64,000 nt of DNA, from contig NZ_JABRXE010000001.1 in NCBI RefSeq assembly GCF_018982945.1, positions 124,001 to 188,000 on the forward strand, in the 5' to 3' direction. Made by a program: the position numbers and the translations under genes. Below the pieces are notes generated by a model that was given only the letters and a program-made list of their open reading frames with translations, had not been told where the DNA came from and did not search any database. Within the stretch, counting starts at the first letter, position 1. Every line of letters begins with the position of its first letter. Of the stretch, positions 48,545 through 59,000 are shown in pieces. Source of the stretch: Anaerostipes faecalis. Its GTDB lineage: Bacteria > Bacillota > Clostridia > Lachnospirales > Lachnospiraceae.

Positions 48545-49108
48545 GTGGAAAAGAGAAAATTTTTCTTAGGACTTTTTATGATTACCGGGCTGATTTTAGG
48601 AAGTTTGTTTACAAATGGCATATATAAAGAATATTTAGCATATGGAGGACGGCTGGATGCCCTGGTGCTGAGTAATAAAGATTTATATGTTTCCAGTTCA
48701 AGCCTGTTTCCGTACATATTATTTAAAAGAGGAAAACAATATGGGATACTGTTTCTTGCGGGGTATCTGCTTCAACCACTGGTACTTTTGTATGGAGGAG
48801 CTTTTTCTATTGCTTTTTTTCTTGGATCTGTTCTTTCTTTGCAAATAATTCAACTGGGATTAAAAGGTCTTTTTCTTGTTTTTTTCAGTTTTTTTCCCCA
48901 TTATCTTTTATATGGAGGAACAGTCGGTCTATTAATGAGAAGAAATATTCTGGAAAATAAAAAAGAAGAAATACTTTTATATGAAAAGTATTCCTTCTTA
49001 GATCGTTTTTCTATTCAGTTAGAATTAATTTTTCTTTTTTTCGGAACTGTACTTGAAAGCTATGTAAATCCATGGCTTATGACAGGAATCATAAAAATGC
49101 TGAATTAA
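48545..49108 (+). CDS. spoIIM: SpoIIM-like stage II sporulation membrane protein
   Basis: 187 residues from the GTG at 48545, preferred because GGAG lies six bases upstream; the ATG 15 bases earlier has no ribosome site. Four to five spans, with the SpoIIM-type ends KGLFLVFFSFFPHYLLYG and a final LE-x-YVNP. SpoIIM is part of the engulfment peptidoglycan machinery with SpoIID and SpoIIP. Those partners are not in the window. The family call is by resemblance. Confidence 0.72.
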   Translation: MEKRKFFLGLFMITGLILGSLFTNGIYKEYLAYGGRLDALVLSNKDLYVSSSSLFPYILFKRGKQYGILFLAGYLLQPLVLLYGGAFSIAFFLGSVLSLQIIQLGLKGLFLVFFSFFPHYLLYGGTVGLLMRRNILENKKEEILLYEKYSFLDRFSIQLELIFLFFGTVLESYVNPWLMTGIIKMLN

Positions 49109-50133
49109 ACATTTTCAGCCATACGGTACAGTAATGCGGCAGATTTATCCCATCCAAGACAAGGGTCAGTAATGGATTGTCCATAAACTCCATTTCCGAT
49201 AGACTGATTTCCATCCTCAATATAACTTTCGATCATAATACCTTTTACCAAAGTTTTGATTTCAGGAAGGAAGCTTCTGCTGTGGAGTACTTCCTGGACA
49301 ATACGAGGCTGCTGATCCCACTGTTTTCCTGAATTAGAATGGTTTGCATCAACAATGACTGCCGGATTTTTCAGCTGGAATTTTTCGTACATATATGCAA
49401 CACGAATTAAATCTTCGTAATGATAATTTGGAATATTATTTCCATGACGGTTGACGGAGCCACGAAGAATAGCGTGTGTCAGAGGGTTACCATCAGTTTT
49501 CACTTCATAACCGTTTGTAATGAAATCATGACAATGCTGTCCAGCGGTAATGGAGTTCATCATAACAGTTAAATCTCCTCCTGTAGGATTTTTCATTCCG
49601 GCTGGAATATCAAAACCACTAACAGTTAAACGATGCTGCTGATTTTCAACTGATCTTGCTCCAACAGCAACATAAGAAAGAATGTCTTCCATATACTGCC
49701 AGTTACCAGGATATAACATTTCATCAGCCGCAGGCATATGGAAAGCTTCTAATGCATCTACATGAAGCTTACGAACAGAACGAAGACCGCTTGCCATATC
49801 TGGAGCTTTCTCAGGATCCGGCTGATGAACCATTCCTTTGTATCCATCACCTGTAGTTCTTGGTTTGTTTGTGTATATACGAGGGATAATTAATAATTTA
49901 TCCTGTAAATCTTTCTGAACTCTTGCAAGACGTCCAAGATAATCCATAACGGCATCTTCATTATCAGCAGAACATGGTCCGATGATAACAATAAATTTAT
50001 CAGACTCGCCGGTAAATACCTTGCGGATTTCTGCATCTCTGTCAGCCTTTACTTTCTTCAGTTCTTCACTCAAAGGAAATTCTTCACGTAATTCCTCTGG
50101 AGAAGGCATTTTTGCGATTCTGTGCATTCCCAT
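49105..50133 (-). CDS. aroF: 3-deoxy-7-phosphoheptulonate synthase (class I DAHP synthase)
   Basis: 342 residues from the ATG at 50133, chosen because AAAGGAG is 9 bases upstream. The class-I motifs are IIGPCSADN, KPRTTGDGYKG, GARSVENQQHR, GNPLTHAILRG and DANHSNSGK. It makes the first shikimate-pathway metabolite from PEP and erythrose-4-phosphate. It may be feedback inhibited, but the effector cannot be told from sequence. It lies opposite spoIIM and overlaps its stop by four bases. Confidence 0.95.
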   Translation of the reverse strand: MGMHRIAKMPSPEELREEFPLSEELKKVKADRDAEIRKVFTGESDKFIVIIGPCSADNEDAVMDYLGRLARVQKDLQDKLLIIPRIYTNKPRTTGDGYKGMVHQPDPEKAPDMASGLRSVRKLHVDALEAFHMPAADEMLYPGNWQYMEDILSYVAVGARSVENQQHRLTVSGFDIPAGMKNPTGGDLTVMMNSITAGQHCHDFITNGYEVKTDGNPLTHAILRGSVNRHGNNIPNYHYEDLIRVAYMYEKFQLKNPAVIVDANHSNSGKQWDQQPRIVQEVLHSRSFLPEIKTLVKGIMIESYIEDGNQSIGNGVYGQSITDPCLGWDKSAALLYRMAENV

Positions 50134-50223
50134 AATCAATTTCTCCTTTACTTTAACAATTCAACTTGTTATAGTTTATCAAATTATAGAGTTTGTGTAA
50201 AGAAAGGAAATGATAAAAAAAAC

Positions 50224-50252
50224 TTTACAAATATAAAAACATTCACTATAAT
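50224..50252 (+). promoter_or_regulatory. ribU promoter
   Basis: TTTACA at 50224-50229, 17 bases, TATAAT at 50247-50252, directly upstream of the FMN riboswitch. Divergent from aroF. Confidence 0.7.
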
Positions 50253-50325
50253 GAAAAAGGAAACAGAAAACACTTTCATTTTCTGTAAATTGAATATTGA
50301 AGTAGAGAAGAGAATATTTCTCCAA

Positions 50326-50538
50326 CTTCAGGGCAGAGTGAGACATGGATTATGTCAATTCTCGACTGGTGGTGATAACCTTTTACAGGGATAAGTCCAC
50401 GAGCGCAAGCCGATCAGGTGAGAATCCTGAACCAACAGTATAGTCTGGATGAAAGAAGTAGCAGGATGGTATAAGTTTACCATTCTCATTTGTGAGCCCT
50501 GTCGTTTTATGCAATGAAACGGACAGGCTTATTTTTTT
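50326..50538 (+). promoter_or_regulatory. FMN riboswitch with downstream terminator
   Basis: The aptamer is recognisable by the leading TTCAGGGCAGAGTGAGAC, the internal CTGGTGGTGATAACC and the GCGCAAGCCGATCAGGTGAGAATC region typical of RFN elements. A terminator hairpin (50495-50508 with 50516-50530) and a T7 run at 50532-50538 follow, giving transcription control of ribU. FMN binding would favour termination. Confidence 0.9.
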
Positions 50539-50583
50539 GCGAATAGTTTTCGTAAAATAATATTAAAAAAAGGAGAATATATT

Positions 50584-51201
50584 ATGACAGGAGAAACAAT
50601 GACAATGAAAAGCAACAGAGTAAATGTTAGAACAATTGCAATGACAGGAATGTTGGGAGCATTAGCAACAATTTTGATGTTTTTGGAATTTCCGATTCCA
50701 ATGCTGATTCCACCGTTTATTAAATTTGATTTTTCCGAATTACCAGCTTTACTGGCAGCATATTCTATGGGGCCGGTTTCAGGGATTGCAGTATGCTTCA
50801 TTAAAAATATTATTAATTTGCTTCACACTCAGACCGGAGGAGTAGGGGAACTGTCAAACTTTATTTTAGGAGTTTGTTTTGTCCTGCCGGCAGGACTGAT
50901 TTATAAGAAAAATAAAACGCAGAAAAATGCAATGATTGGAGCAATAGCAGGAGCTGTATTAATGGCAGTTATCAGTGTTTTCTCAAATTATTTTGTTGTG
51001 TATCCGGTATATACTAATTTTATGCCAATGGAGGCGATTCTTGGTGCATATCAGGCAATTAATAAGAATGTTAACAGTCTTTGGGATGCATTGATCTGGT
51101 TTAATATGCCTTTTACTTTTGTAAAGGGATTATGCAGTGTGGTTATTACGTTTCTTATTTATAAAAGAGTATCACCAATCTTAAAAGGAACAAACCGTTA
51201 G
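50584..51201 (+). CDS. ribU: Riboflavin ECF transporter S component
   Basis: 205 residues with about six hydrophobic segments. The Lys/Asn region FPIPMLIPPFIKFDFSELPALL and the ILGVCFVLPAG stretch fit RibU-type ECF S-components. It captures riboflavin and uses a shared energising module (ECF ATPases) encoded elsewhere. The upstream FMN riboswitch strongly supports the assignment. Followed by a bidirectional terminator. Confidence 0.94.
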   Translation: MTGETMTMKSNRVNVRTIAMTGMLGALATILMFLEFPIPMLIPPFIKFDFSELPALLAAYSMGPVSGIAVCFIKNIINLLHTQTGGVGELSNFILGVCFVLPAGLIYKKNKTQKNAMIGAIAGAVLMAVISVFSNYFVVYPVYTNFMPMEAILGAYQAINKNVNSLWDALIWFNMPFTFVKGLCSVVITFLIYKRVSPILKGTNR

Positions 51202-51230
51202 AGTAAACTTAAATATTAAGAAATAAAAAA

Positions 51231-51261
51231 AGAAACATGAGTGATTTCATGTTTCTTTTTT
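51231..51261. terminator. Bidirectional terminator between ribU and the thioesterase
   Basis: AGAAACATGA (51231-51240) pairs with TCATGTTTCT (51247-51256), flanked by A-runs and T-runs on the two strands. Serves convergent genes. Confidence 0.85.
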
Positions 51262-51289
51262 GTTTAAGAACAAACGGTTTGTTGTGATT

Positions 51290-51679
51290 TTAATCAAATT
51301 TATGTTTTGCTTTCTCCATAAATGGTTCTGATTCAACAATGAAACGTTCATGTCTTCCTATTCCCACGCGTCCTTTTGCATCTGTTATTTCAACATGGAA
51401 TTCAAGACGTTTACGATCAATTTCAGATAAAGTACACTGGCATTTGATGGTTCCGCCGATAGGTGTTGCAGATACGTGGGCAATATTAAGATTCGTACCA
51501 ACAGTTGTGAAACCTTCATCAAGTTTATCAGACAGCAGTTTTACAGCAGCTTTTTCTACCAGTAAAACCATGGCAGGTGTTGCATAAACCGGAAGACTGC
51601 CACTTCCCCATGTGCTTGCAGTATTATCAGAAACCACTTCTTCTGATAAAATGATACTATCTCCAACTTTCATTTCCAT
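51290..51679 (-). CDS. Hotdog-fold thioesterase (FlK-like)
   Basis: 129 residues from the ATG at 51679, preferred because GAGGAG is nine bases upstream of it; two earlier in-frame ATGs are too close to or before that site. The motif YATPAMVLLVEKAA and VGTNLNIAHVSATP are typical of the FlK/hotdog acyl-CoA thioesterase group. No substrate can be given. Monocistronic. Confidence 0.82.
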   Translation of the reverse strand: MEMKVGDSIILSEEVVSDNTASTWGSGSLPVYATPAMVLLVEKAAVKLLSDKLDEGFTTVGTNLNIAHVSATPIGGTIKCQCTLSEIDRKRLEFHVEITDAKGRVGIGRHERFIVESEPFMEKAKHKFD

Positions 51680-51838
51680 AAGCATTTTCTCCTCTGTCAT
51701 TATATTATCAATATAAATCATAGTATAACAAATACAAATAAAAAATCTATAGTTTCCCGACAAAATTTAAGAATTTTTATAAAACGTCTAAATATGTGAT
51801 ATAATGTCCCAAAGGGACAGGTCATAGGAGGTATTATT

Positions 51839-52447
51839 TTGAAATTATATATCATTCGACATGGAGAGACAGATTGGAATAAAGAAAGAAGAATGCAGGG
51901 AAGTGCCGACATAGAGTTAAATGAATACGGCAGAAAACTTGCCTTTATAACAAAAGAGGCATTAAAAGATATACCTTTTGATATTGCTTATACAAGTCCT
52001 TTAAAAAGAGCAAGTGAAACCGCCAAAATCATCCTGGAGGGAAGAGATATACCTTTATATAAAGATAAACGTATAGAAGAAATGAATTTTGGGAAGTATG
52101 AAGGAAAATCAGAGGCAGAGCTGATTGCAGTAAAAGATGATTTTATGAATTGTTTTAATTGTCCTGAAAAATATTATCCAAAAGACGGGGCAGAAACACA
52201 CAAGGAAGTTATTGGAAGAGCAAAAGAATTTTTAGAACAGGTTGTTCTGCCAGCAGAAAAAAAGTATGAACATATGGTTGTTTTTTCACATGGAGCATGG
52301 ATTCATGGAATGTTAACATATTTATATCAAAGAGAGATTAAAGATTTCTGGCATGGACCAAGACAGCAAAACTGTGGTGTTACAACAATTCAGATTAGCA
52401 ATGGAGATTGTAAAGTTTTGAAGGAATCAGAAGTTTTTTATAAATAG
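51839..52447 (+). CDS. Histidine phosphatase family protein (phosphoglycerate-mutase-like)
   Basis: 202 residues. TTG start with AGGAGG eight bases upstream. The phospho-His motif YIIRHGETDWN is at the N-terminus, and the second His lies in VVFSHGAWI. Broad-specificity sugar or cofactor phosphatase is likely; a mutase role is not supported. A short hairpin TGTCCC-AAA-GGGACA lies at 51806-51820 near the mRNA start. Confidence 0.88.
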   Translation: MKLYIIRHGETDWNKERRMQGSADIELNEYGRKLAFITKEALKDIPFDIAYTSPLKRASETAKIILEGRDIPLYKDKRIEEMNFGKYEGKSEAELIAVKDDFMNCFNCPEKYYPKDGAETHKEVIGRAKEFLEQVVLPAEKKYEHMVVFSHGAWIHGMLTYLYQREIKDFWHGPRQQNCGVTTIQISNGDCKVLKESEVFYK

Positions 52448-52489
52448 GATATAATCAGATATTCTTTAAGTTAGAAGATGGAGATAATT

Positions 52490-52915
52490 ATGACAAAAAA
52501 AGAATTTATCAGCCAGCTGAAAGATACATTAGAAGGAATGGTACCGGCGTCAGTGTTACATGAGAATATTCAGTATTATGAGAAATATTTTTATGAAAAG
52601 ATATCAGAAGGAAAAACAGAGGCAGAAATTTCAGAGGAACTTGGGAATCCGCGACTGATTGGGAAATCAATTATTGAAGCAAATGGTGATCAGCAGATAT
52701 ATTATGATGAAGAACCAGAAGAAAAAGAGGAATCTTATACTCGTACCAGAGTATATACTGCAGATTCCAGAAAGTTTAAAATAGGTTGTGCAATTACTGT
52801 ATTTCTGATTTTAGTGGCATTAATTGCAATTTTTAAAGTTGTTTTGACATTTTTAGGGCCAATTTTTATTATAGGAATCGTAATTTATTTCATTTATCAG
52901 ATATTACATCGATAA
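52490..52915 (+). CDS. DUF1700 / HAAS-type membrane protein
   Basis: 141 residues from the ATG at 52490 (GGAGA upstream). The N-terminal helical HAAS-like region (TKKEFISQLKDTLEG ... EISEELGNPRLIGKSII) is followed by an acidic linker and two C-terminal spans. Such proteins are often partners of PadR regulators, but no padR gene lies nearby. Function unknown. Confidence 0.78.
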   Translation: MTKKEFISQLKDTLEGMVPASVLHENIQYYEKYFYEKISEGKTEAEISEELGNPRLIGKSIIEANGDQQIYYDEEPEEKEESYTRTRVYTADSRKFKIGCAITVFLILVALIAIFKVVLTFLGPIFIIGIVIYFIYQILHR

Positions 52916-52929
52916 AGAAGGGATCAGGT

Positions 52930-54063
52930 ATGAATATTACAGAAGCAACATCTAAAATAGAAAAAGATCTGATAGAATTTCGAAGATATCTTCATCAGTG
53001 CCCGGAGACTGCATATCATGAAATGATGACTATGGAGTATATTCGTGAACATCTGGAAGAATGGGGGATATCTTATCGGATTCTTGATCCATCAGGAATT
53101 CTTGCAGTAGTTGGAAGTGGAAAGAAAACCATTGCATTACGGGCAGATATGGATGCATTGGAAGTGATGGAGGAGACTGGATTAGATTTTACATCAAGAA
53201 ATGACGGATATATGCATGCATGTGGACATGATGGACACGTAGCTATTTTAATGGCGGCAGCAAAAATATTAAAAGAGCATGAAGATGAACTTGATAAAAA
53301 AATAATTTTTATTTTTCAGCCTGCAGAGGAAACAGCACAGGGTTCCAGAGATATTCTGGAAACGGGAATTTTAAAAGGTATTGATGCAATTTATGGATTG
53401 CATATTTTTTCTGGAATTGAAGCAGGAAAAATTTCCCTGGAACCAGGACCGAGAATGGCTGCTACAAACTGGTTTTCTATTCGAATAGAAGGGAAATCCG
53501 GACATGCAGGAAAGCCACATGAGTGTGTGGATGCAGTTACAGCTGCAGCATCTCTTATTATGAATCTCCAGACAATTGTCAGTCGAAATATAAATCCGCT
53601 GGAAAGTGCTGTTTTGACAATTGGAAAAGTTACTGCAGGTACAGCAAGAAATGTGGTGGCGGGAGAAGCGGTTTTAGAGGGTACAGTTCGGACTTTTTCG
53701 AAAAAAGTTGAAGAAAAAATGAAAGAAAGAATCATGGTCATGGCAGAATCTGCGGCAAAGATGTATGACACAGATATTATGGTGGATTATCAGCCATCGA
53801 GTCATCCGGCACTGATAAACGATTACAACATTGTAATGGAAGCCAGGAAAAAAGCCCAGGAAGTATTTAAACCAGAAGAATTTGTTCATGTTCCAGCGAT
53901 GATGCTGGGAGAGGATTTTTCCAATTATCTTGAAGAAATTGATGGATGTTTTGCATTTGTTGGTGGTGGAGGAGCTTATCCAAACCATCATGGAAAGTTT
54001 GATTTTGATGAGAAGGCTTTGATTCAGGGTGTAAAACTTATGCTGACATTTGCTTTTGTATAA
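52930..54063 (+). CDS. M20D-family amidohydrolase (N-acyl amino acid hydrolase)
   Basis: 377 residues, metal-dependent. Metal ligands appear as ALRADMDALE, HACGHDGHVA and FQPAEETAQGS; the C-terminal His is in YPNHHGKFDFDE. It hydrolyses amide bonds of N-acyl or N-benzoyl amino acids. Hippurate or N-acetyl-diaminopimelate types are possible; the substrate is unknown. It follows the DUF1700 gene closely. Confidence 0.9.
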   Translation: MNITEATSKIEKDLIEFRRYLHQCPETAYHEMMTMEYIREHLEEWGISYRILDPSGILAVVGSGKKTIALRADMDALEVMEETGLDFTSRNDGYMHACGHDGHVAILMAAAKILKEHEDELDKKIIFIFQPAEETAQGSRDILETGILKGIDAIYGLHIFSGIEAGKISLEPGPRMAATNWFSIRIEGKSGHAGKPHECVDAVTAAASLIMNLQTIVSRNINPLESAVLTIGKVTAGTARNVVAGEAVLEGTVRTFSKKVEEKMKERIMVMAESAAKMYDTDIMVDYQPSSHPALINDYNIVMEARKKAQEVFKPEEFVHVPAMMLGEDFSNYLEEIDGCFAFVGGGGAYPNHHGKFDFDEKALIQGVKLMLTFAFV

Positions 54064-54084
54064 GATATTGAGCAAGAAAAGATA

Positions 54085-54113
54085 TTGTAGCAGAGATAAA
54101 CATATGATATAAT
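54085..54113 (+). promoter_or_regulatory. thrC promoter
   Basis: TTGTAG at 54085-54090, 17 bases, TATAAT at 54108-54113 with an extended TG motif upstream. Confidence 0.6.
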
Positions 54114-54159
54114 CAGAAACCAAAAGAAACACATATTATAGAAGAAAAGGTAGGGAAAT

Positions 54160-55647
54160 ATGAATTTAGTATATCGCAGTACAAGAAATGGTGAAGAAAC
54201 AGCAACTGCATCTGAAGCTATTCTAAAAGGGCTGACCAGTGATGGAGGATTATTTGTCCCAGACAGTATTCCAAAATTAAATGTAGCACTGGAAGATTTA
54301 ACCAAGATGTCTTACCAGGAGATTGCTTATGCGGTTATGAAAGAATTCCTGACAGATTTTACAGAAGAGGAATTGAAAAACTGCATTAATAATGCATATG
54401 ACAGTAAATTTGATACAGCAGAGATTGCACCGATGGTAAAAGTTGGAGATGCATACTATCTTGAATTATTCCATGGTTCAACTATTGCTTTTAAGGATAT
54501 GGCACTGTCTATTCTTCCACATTTACTTGTTACATCTGCACGAAAAAATCACGTGGAAAATGAGATCGTAATCCTTACTGCCACTTCTGGAGATACAGGA
54601 AAAGCAGCTTTGGCAGGATTTGCTGATGTGCCAGGTACAAAGATTATTGTATTTTATCCAAAATCAGGTGTTAGTCCAATTCAGGAAAAACAGATGATCA
54701 CACAAAAAGGTGAAAATACATATGTTATTGGAATCAAAGGAAACTTTGATGATGCCCAGACTGGTGTTAAAAAGATGTTTTCTAATAAAGAACTGGCAGA
54801 AGTGATGAATGGAAAAGGATTCCAGTTTTCTTCTGCGAACTCAATTAACATTGGACGTTTGGTTCCACAGGTTGTATATTATGTGAAAGCCTACGCTGAC
54901 ATGCTCAGAAATGGTGCAGTTAAACCGGGAGAACCTATAAATGTTGTTGTTCCAACAGGAAACTTTGGAAATATTCTGGCATCATTTTATGCAAAACAGA
55001 TGGGAATTCCTATTGGAAAATTTGTATGTGCATCTAATGAAAATAAAGTACTCTTTGATTTCTTCCAGACAGGAGAATATGATCGTAGGAGAGAGTTTGT
55101 TGTAACAACATCTCCATCTATGGATATTTTAATTTCAAGCAACCTTGAGCGTATGATTTACAGAATCGCAGGAAATGATCCTGTTCAATGTTCTGCATTT
55201 ATGAAAGCTTTGACAGAAGATGGTGCTTATACTATTTCAGATGAAATGAAAGCACAGCTGGGAGAATTTTTTGGAGCTTATGCTACAGAAGAAGAAACTG
55301 CAGCAAAGATAAAAGAAGTTTATGAAGCAGAGAAATATGTAATGGATACACATACATCAGTAGCTGCAGTGGCATACGAAAAATACAAAACAGCAACTAA
55401 AGATCAGACACCAACAGTTATTGCTTCAACAGCCAGCCCATATAAGTTTACAAGAAGTGTAATGGACGCCATTGATCCGGCATATGATACTAAGACTGAT
55501 TTTGAGCTGGTAGATGAATTAAATAAGATTTCAAAAGTTGCAATACCAAAAGCAATTGAAGAAATTCGTACAGCACCTGTTTTACATAATACAGTATGTG
55601 AAACTGAAGAAATGGAAGCAGAAGTTAAAAAGATTTTAGGACTGTAA
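54160..55647 (+). CDS. thrC: Threonine synthase
   Basis: 495 residues, the longer class of ThrC with an N-terminal MNLVYRSTRNGEE domain. The PLP lysine lies in GSTIAFKDMALSI and the phosphate loop is ATSGDTGKAAL. It converts O-phosphohomoserine to threonine. Its own promoter and terminator indicate a single-gene unit; no other threonine genes lie nearby. Confidence 0.95.
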   Translation: MNLVYRSTRNGEETATASEAILKGLTSDGGLFVPDSIPKLNVALEDLTKMSYQEIAYAVMKEFLTDFTEEELKNCINNAYDSKFDTAEIAPMVKVGDAYYLELFHGSTIAFKDMALSILPHLLVTSARKNHVENEIVILTATSGDTGKAALAGFADVPGTKIIVFYPKSGVSPIQEKQMITQKGENTYVIGIKGNFDDAQTGVKKMFSNKELAEVMNGKGFQFSSANSINIGRLVPQVVYYVKAYADMLRNGAVKPGEPINVVVPTGNFGNILASFYAKQMGIPIGKFVCASNENKVLFDFFQTGEYDRRREFVVTTSPSMDILISSNLERMIYRIAGNDPVQCSAFMKALTEDGAYTISDEMKAQLGEFFGAYATEEETAAKIKEVYEAEKYVMDTHTSVAAVAYEKYKTATKDQTPTVIASTASPYKFTRSVMDAIDPAYDTKTDFELVDELNKISKVAIPKAIEEIRTAPVLHNTVCETEEMEAEVKKILGL

Positions 55648-55674
55648 ATATTATACTGTAATTATAAGTTAGAA

Positions 55675-55707
55675 AAAGCAATTCATGAAAAATGAGTTGC
55701 TTTTTTT
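55675..55707 (+). terminator. Terminator after thrC
   Basis: AAAGCAATTCAT (55675-55686) pairs with ATGAGTTGCTTT (55692-55703) with one G-T, followed by a continuing T-run. Confidence 0.85.
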
Positions 55708-56078
55708 GTTAACTTATGATACATTGTTGTATAGAAGATAGGGAATATTTGGAAATAAATACAATTTTACCAATTTATCTTATTGATAACAGCATTTCTA
55801 ACGCATATGCGTTCTACATTTCTGTGAATGATTGATATCCGGGAGATTTTTACAATTGAATAAGACCATTTTTCGATACATTCTGTTTAGACATATTCCG
55901 CCATGATCTGATAGTCCGGGGAGCGATAAAATGGATATGATAATGATACTTCTGCATGGTCATGGAGGTGAGTGCAGCCTGTCATAAGAATGAGGGGAGC
56001 CTAAAAAGGGTTATGAGACTTTTGTCTGTCGGGAAATGAGGAAAAACTGAGGTTTAGACAGAACAAAGGAGACTTATT
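55708..56078 (+). other. Long intergenic leader of the surface-protein gene
   Basis: About 370 bases without a credible gene. It holds a weak promoter candidate (TTGTTA 55706-55711, 18 bases, TATAGA 55730-55735), a perfect 14-bp palindrome AACGCATATGCGTT (55800-55813) that could bind a dimeric regulator, a direct repeat GTTTAGACA (55885-55893, 56052-56060), and several short GC-rich hairpins between 55950 and 56060. No known riboswitch class was recognised. The ribosome site AAAGGAG is just before 56079. Confidence 0.5.
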
Positions 56079-59000
56079 ATGAAAATGAAAGTTTTAAGGA
56101 AAAAATGGAAAGTTTTTATTTTGATAGCAGGCGTTTTTTTATCATGGTTATATTCGTCCATCAGAGTATATGCTCAGTTAAATACAGATGGTGCAGAGAA
56201 AATCAATGCAGGATGGAAAGATGAACATCATCAGTTTTCATCGTTTGATGATGAAGATGCATTGAAGGTCGATGCATCCTATGGATTTAAATTGAAAATG
56301 ACCAGTGAGACTAAAACAATCGTAACAGTGGGAAAAACCACAACGGATCTTCCGGATATTAGTATTCCGGATGAACTAAGAAAATTTACATGGTTTAAAA
56401 CAAGTGAAAACAAACCAGGAAGCATAGCAGTGAAAAAAACCAATATGGAAATATATCAATGTGAAGCAGACGGAAGTAAGGGACATTGGGAAAAAATCGA
56501 TCTTTTGATGACAGTATCCGCCATAGAAAAATATGAAAATCAGGATGGATATGTGGCAATAGGAAATGGAATAAGCGGCTGTTCCTATATTGGTATTGAA
56601 GAAATGACTATGAAAAGTCAATTTTTTAAAGCAGGAACGCAAACACCTGTGACAATAAAAAGTAATGTGACGTTAAAAGATATTGATACAAAACAGTATA
56701 TCGGCGTGAAAGCAGATAGTATTCATGGACAGTATGTATCAGGAAATACAAAACTCAGTTACAAAAAAACAAATGGTATGAATATTTACTATGCAGATTT
56801 TGAAACAGATTATGACAGTGAAGATTTCACGTGTGCAGGTTTTACTTTTATTTCCAGCTGTTTTGAATATACCTTTGGAAGGAATCTGAATCGTCAGCCG
56901 ACAAGACAGGAGCAATATGTGGGATCTGGACAAAATATGGTAAAATTTGATTCACCTGATCCAAGGAAGTATATTTCTGATGAAGATCGAAACAGAACTG
57001 AAAAGTATCAGGGCAGGAGTCTTGGAGATTCATGGACATATGAAATTGATCAGGCAATAGCAGGTGAAATACCACAGGCACATTATTTTAAAAAATTCAT
57101 GTTTAAAGATCAGATTGAAAAATGTTTGAAAATTTTGAATGTAAAAATAATGGGAGATGGTAAAGATGTTACCGATGATTTTTCGATTGAAACAAAAGAT
57201 AATCTGGTAACAGCTTTATTAAAAAATCCAAAAGACCCTTCTTTTTATGAGAAAAGTCTTTATACGATGAAAATTAAAGTAAAAATGGATATACCGGAAA
57301 ATTCAGGGAAGCAACAGTTAGACAATCTACGGGAAATATGGAAACAGCATGGCCATTATGACTCTACAAGTACTGTATTAACAGAAACAAATAAGGCTGA
57401 AACCATTGTAGATGAAAGGACAGCACCAACCAATCAGGTAATAACAGAGATTGAATTGCCGGAAGAAGAGAAAGATGTTCCGGGGTTAAAAATAATTAAG
57501 GAAACACCTAAGTATGAATATCAGGCAAAAGATAAGGTGAATTACAAAGTTACTGTAAAAAATACCAATGAAAATGCTGACACTGCATATTTTACTATTC
57601 AGGATATTTCATTGCCGGGTAATATGAAAATTCAAAAGGATTCTGTTAAAGTCACCGGAATTGAAGAGGGGCAGTATATACTGGAGGAGGTGAAAAATGG
57701 ATGGATCTTAAAATCAAAAGGAGATTATGCTCAGCCATGGAATAAGGATATTGTGATTTCATATACAGCTGTTGCAGAGGTGTCCACCAATGGAACATTA
57801 GTGGATAATACAGCGTCCGCATGGGCAGCAGGAATTCCACAGACATATGATGATTGTCAGGTTTATATTAATTCACCAAAGACAGAAGTTGTAAAGTCTG
57901 CTCCTGAAAAAGTCTATAAACAGGGAGACCATATATCGTATAAAATTGAGCTTACCAATAAAAATCCGGGAACTTTTATGCAAAATATAGAATTCTCTGA
58001 TCAGATTCGAACGGATGGGGTTCGCCTTGTCCCTGGAAGTCTTGCAATTATGTCAGGAGAAAAAGATATTACAAAGGATTGTAACATTTCATATAGTAAA
58101 GACGGAAGAAGCTATCGTGTTTCAACGCCATTGGAGTTGAAAAATGGTTCTATTCCAGCTATTGAATCTGAGACGGGAAGGAGTACAGGAGATTATGATG
58201 ATTTATGGTTATCAGATAACATACAGGTTACTTATCAGACACTGATCGAGAAAGATGGATTAGAAGGTGCCAGTATTTTAAATACTTTTGTAGCTCCGGC
58301 TACAAAAAATACAAATGGTGATCTTATTAAAGAAGATCAGGAAATTCCTTCAGGCGGAGGGAAAGCAGAGGAAACTGTAAAAGTGAAAGCGCCACAGCTT
58401 CAGATTGTAAAAGAATCAGACAAAAAGGAATATGGAGTAGGGGAAAAGGGGCTGTATACTTTAAAAATAACCCAGAAAAAAGAAAATCTGATAGCCTGTA
58501 ATGTTAAAGTGACAGATACATTTGCTCAAACAGGTATGGAGACATCGGAAATAAAAGTGCTTCTAAATGATAAGGATATTACAGATGATTGCAGAATAAA
58601 TCATATGAGCCAGTCTTTTTGTATAGAAACAGGGAAAAATCTTGGAGAAGATGATATTTTAAAGATTACATATAAAGTATATTTTAAAGAAAAGATTGTC
58701 GGGGAAATAAAGAACACAGCTGTTGCAGAAAGTGATAATACTTTAAAAGTTCAGGATGAAAATATTGTTACCCTTCAGTCGCCTGCATTGGACATTGAGA
58801 AAGATTCAGACAATACTGTTTACAAAGAGGGACAGATGGGAATCTATCAGCTCAAAGTTACGCAAAAGAATAAAGGAATGATAGCTCATCAGGTTGTTAT
58901 TGAGGATTCTTTTGAGAAAGAAGGAATGGAGATTTCAGGAATCAAAGTAAAATATAATGGGACAGATATTACAAAAGATTGTGAAATTATTTTATCTGAA

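Noticed and set aside
55840-56060. c-di-GMP or c-di-AMP riboswitch before the surface protein
   Set aside because: None of the conserved sequence blocks (for example the GCAAAGCC-type core of class I) could be found by eye.
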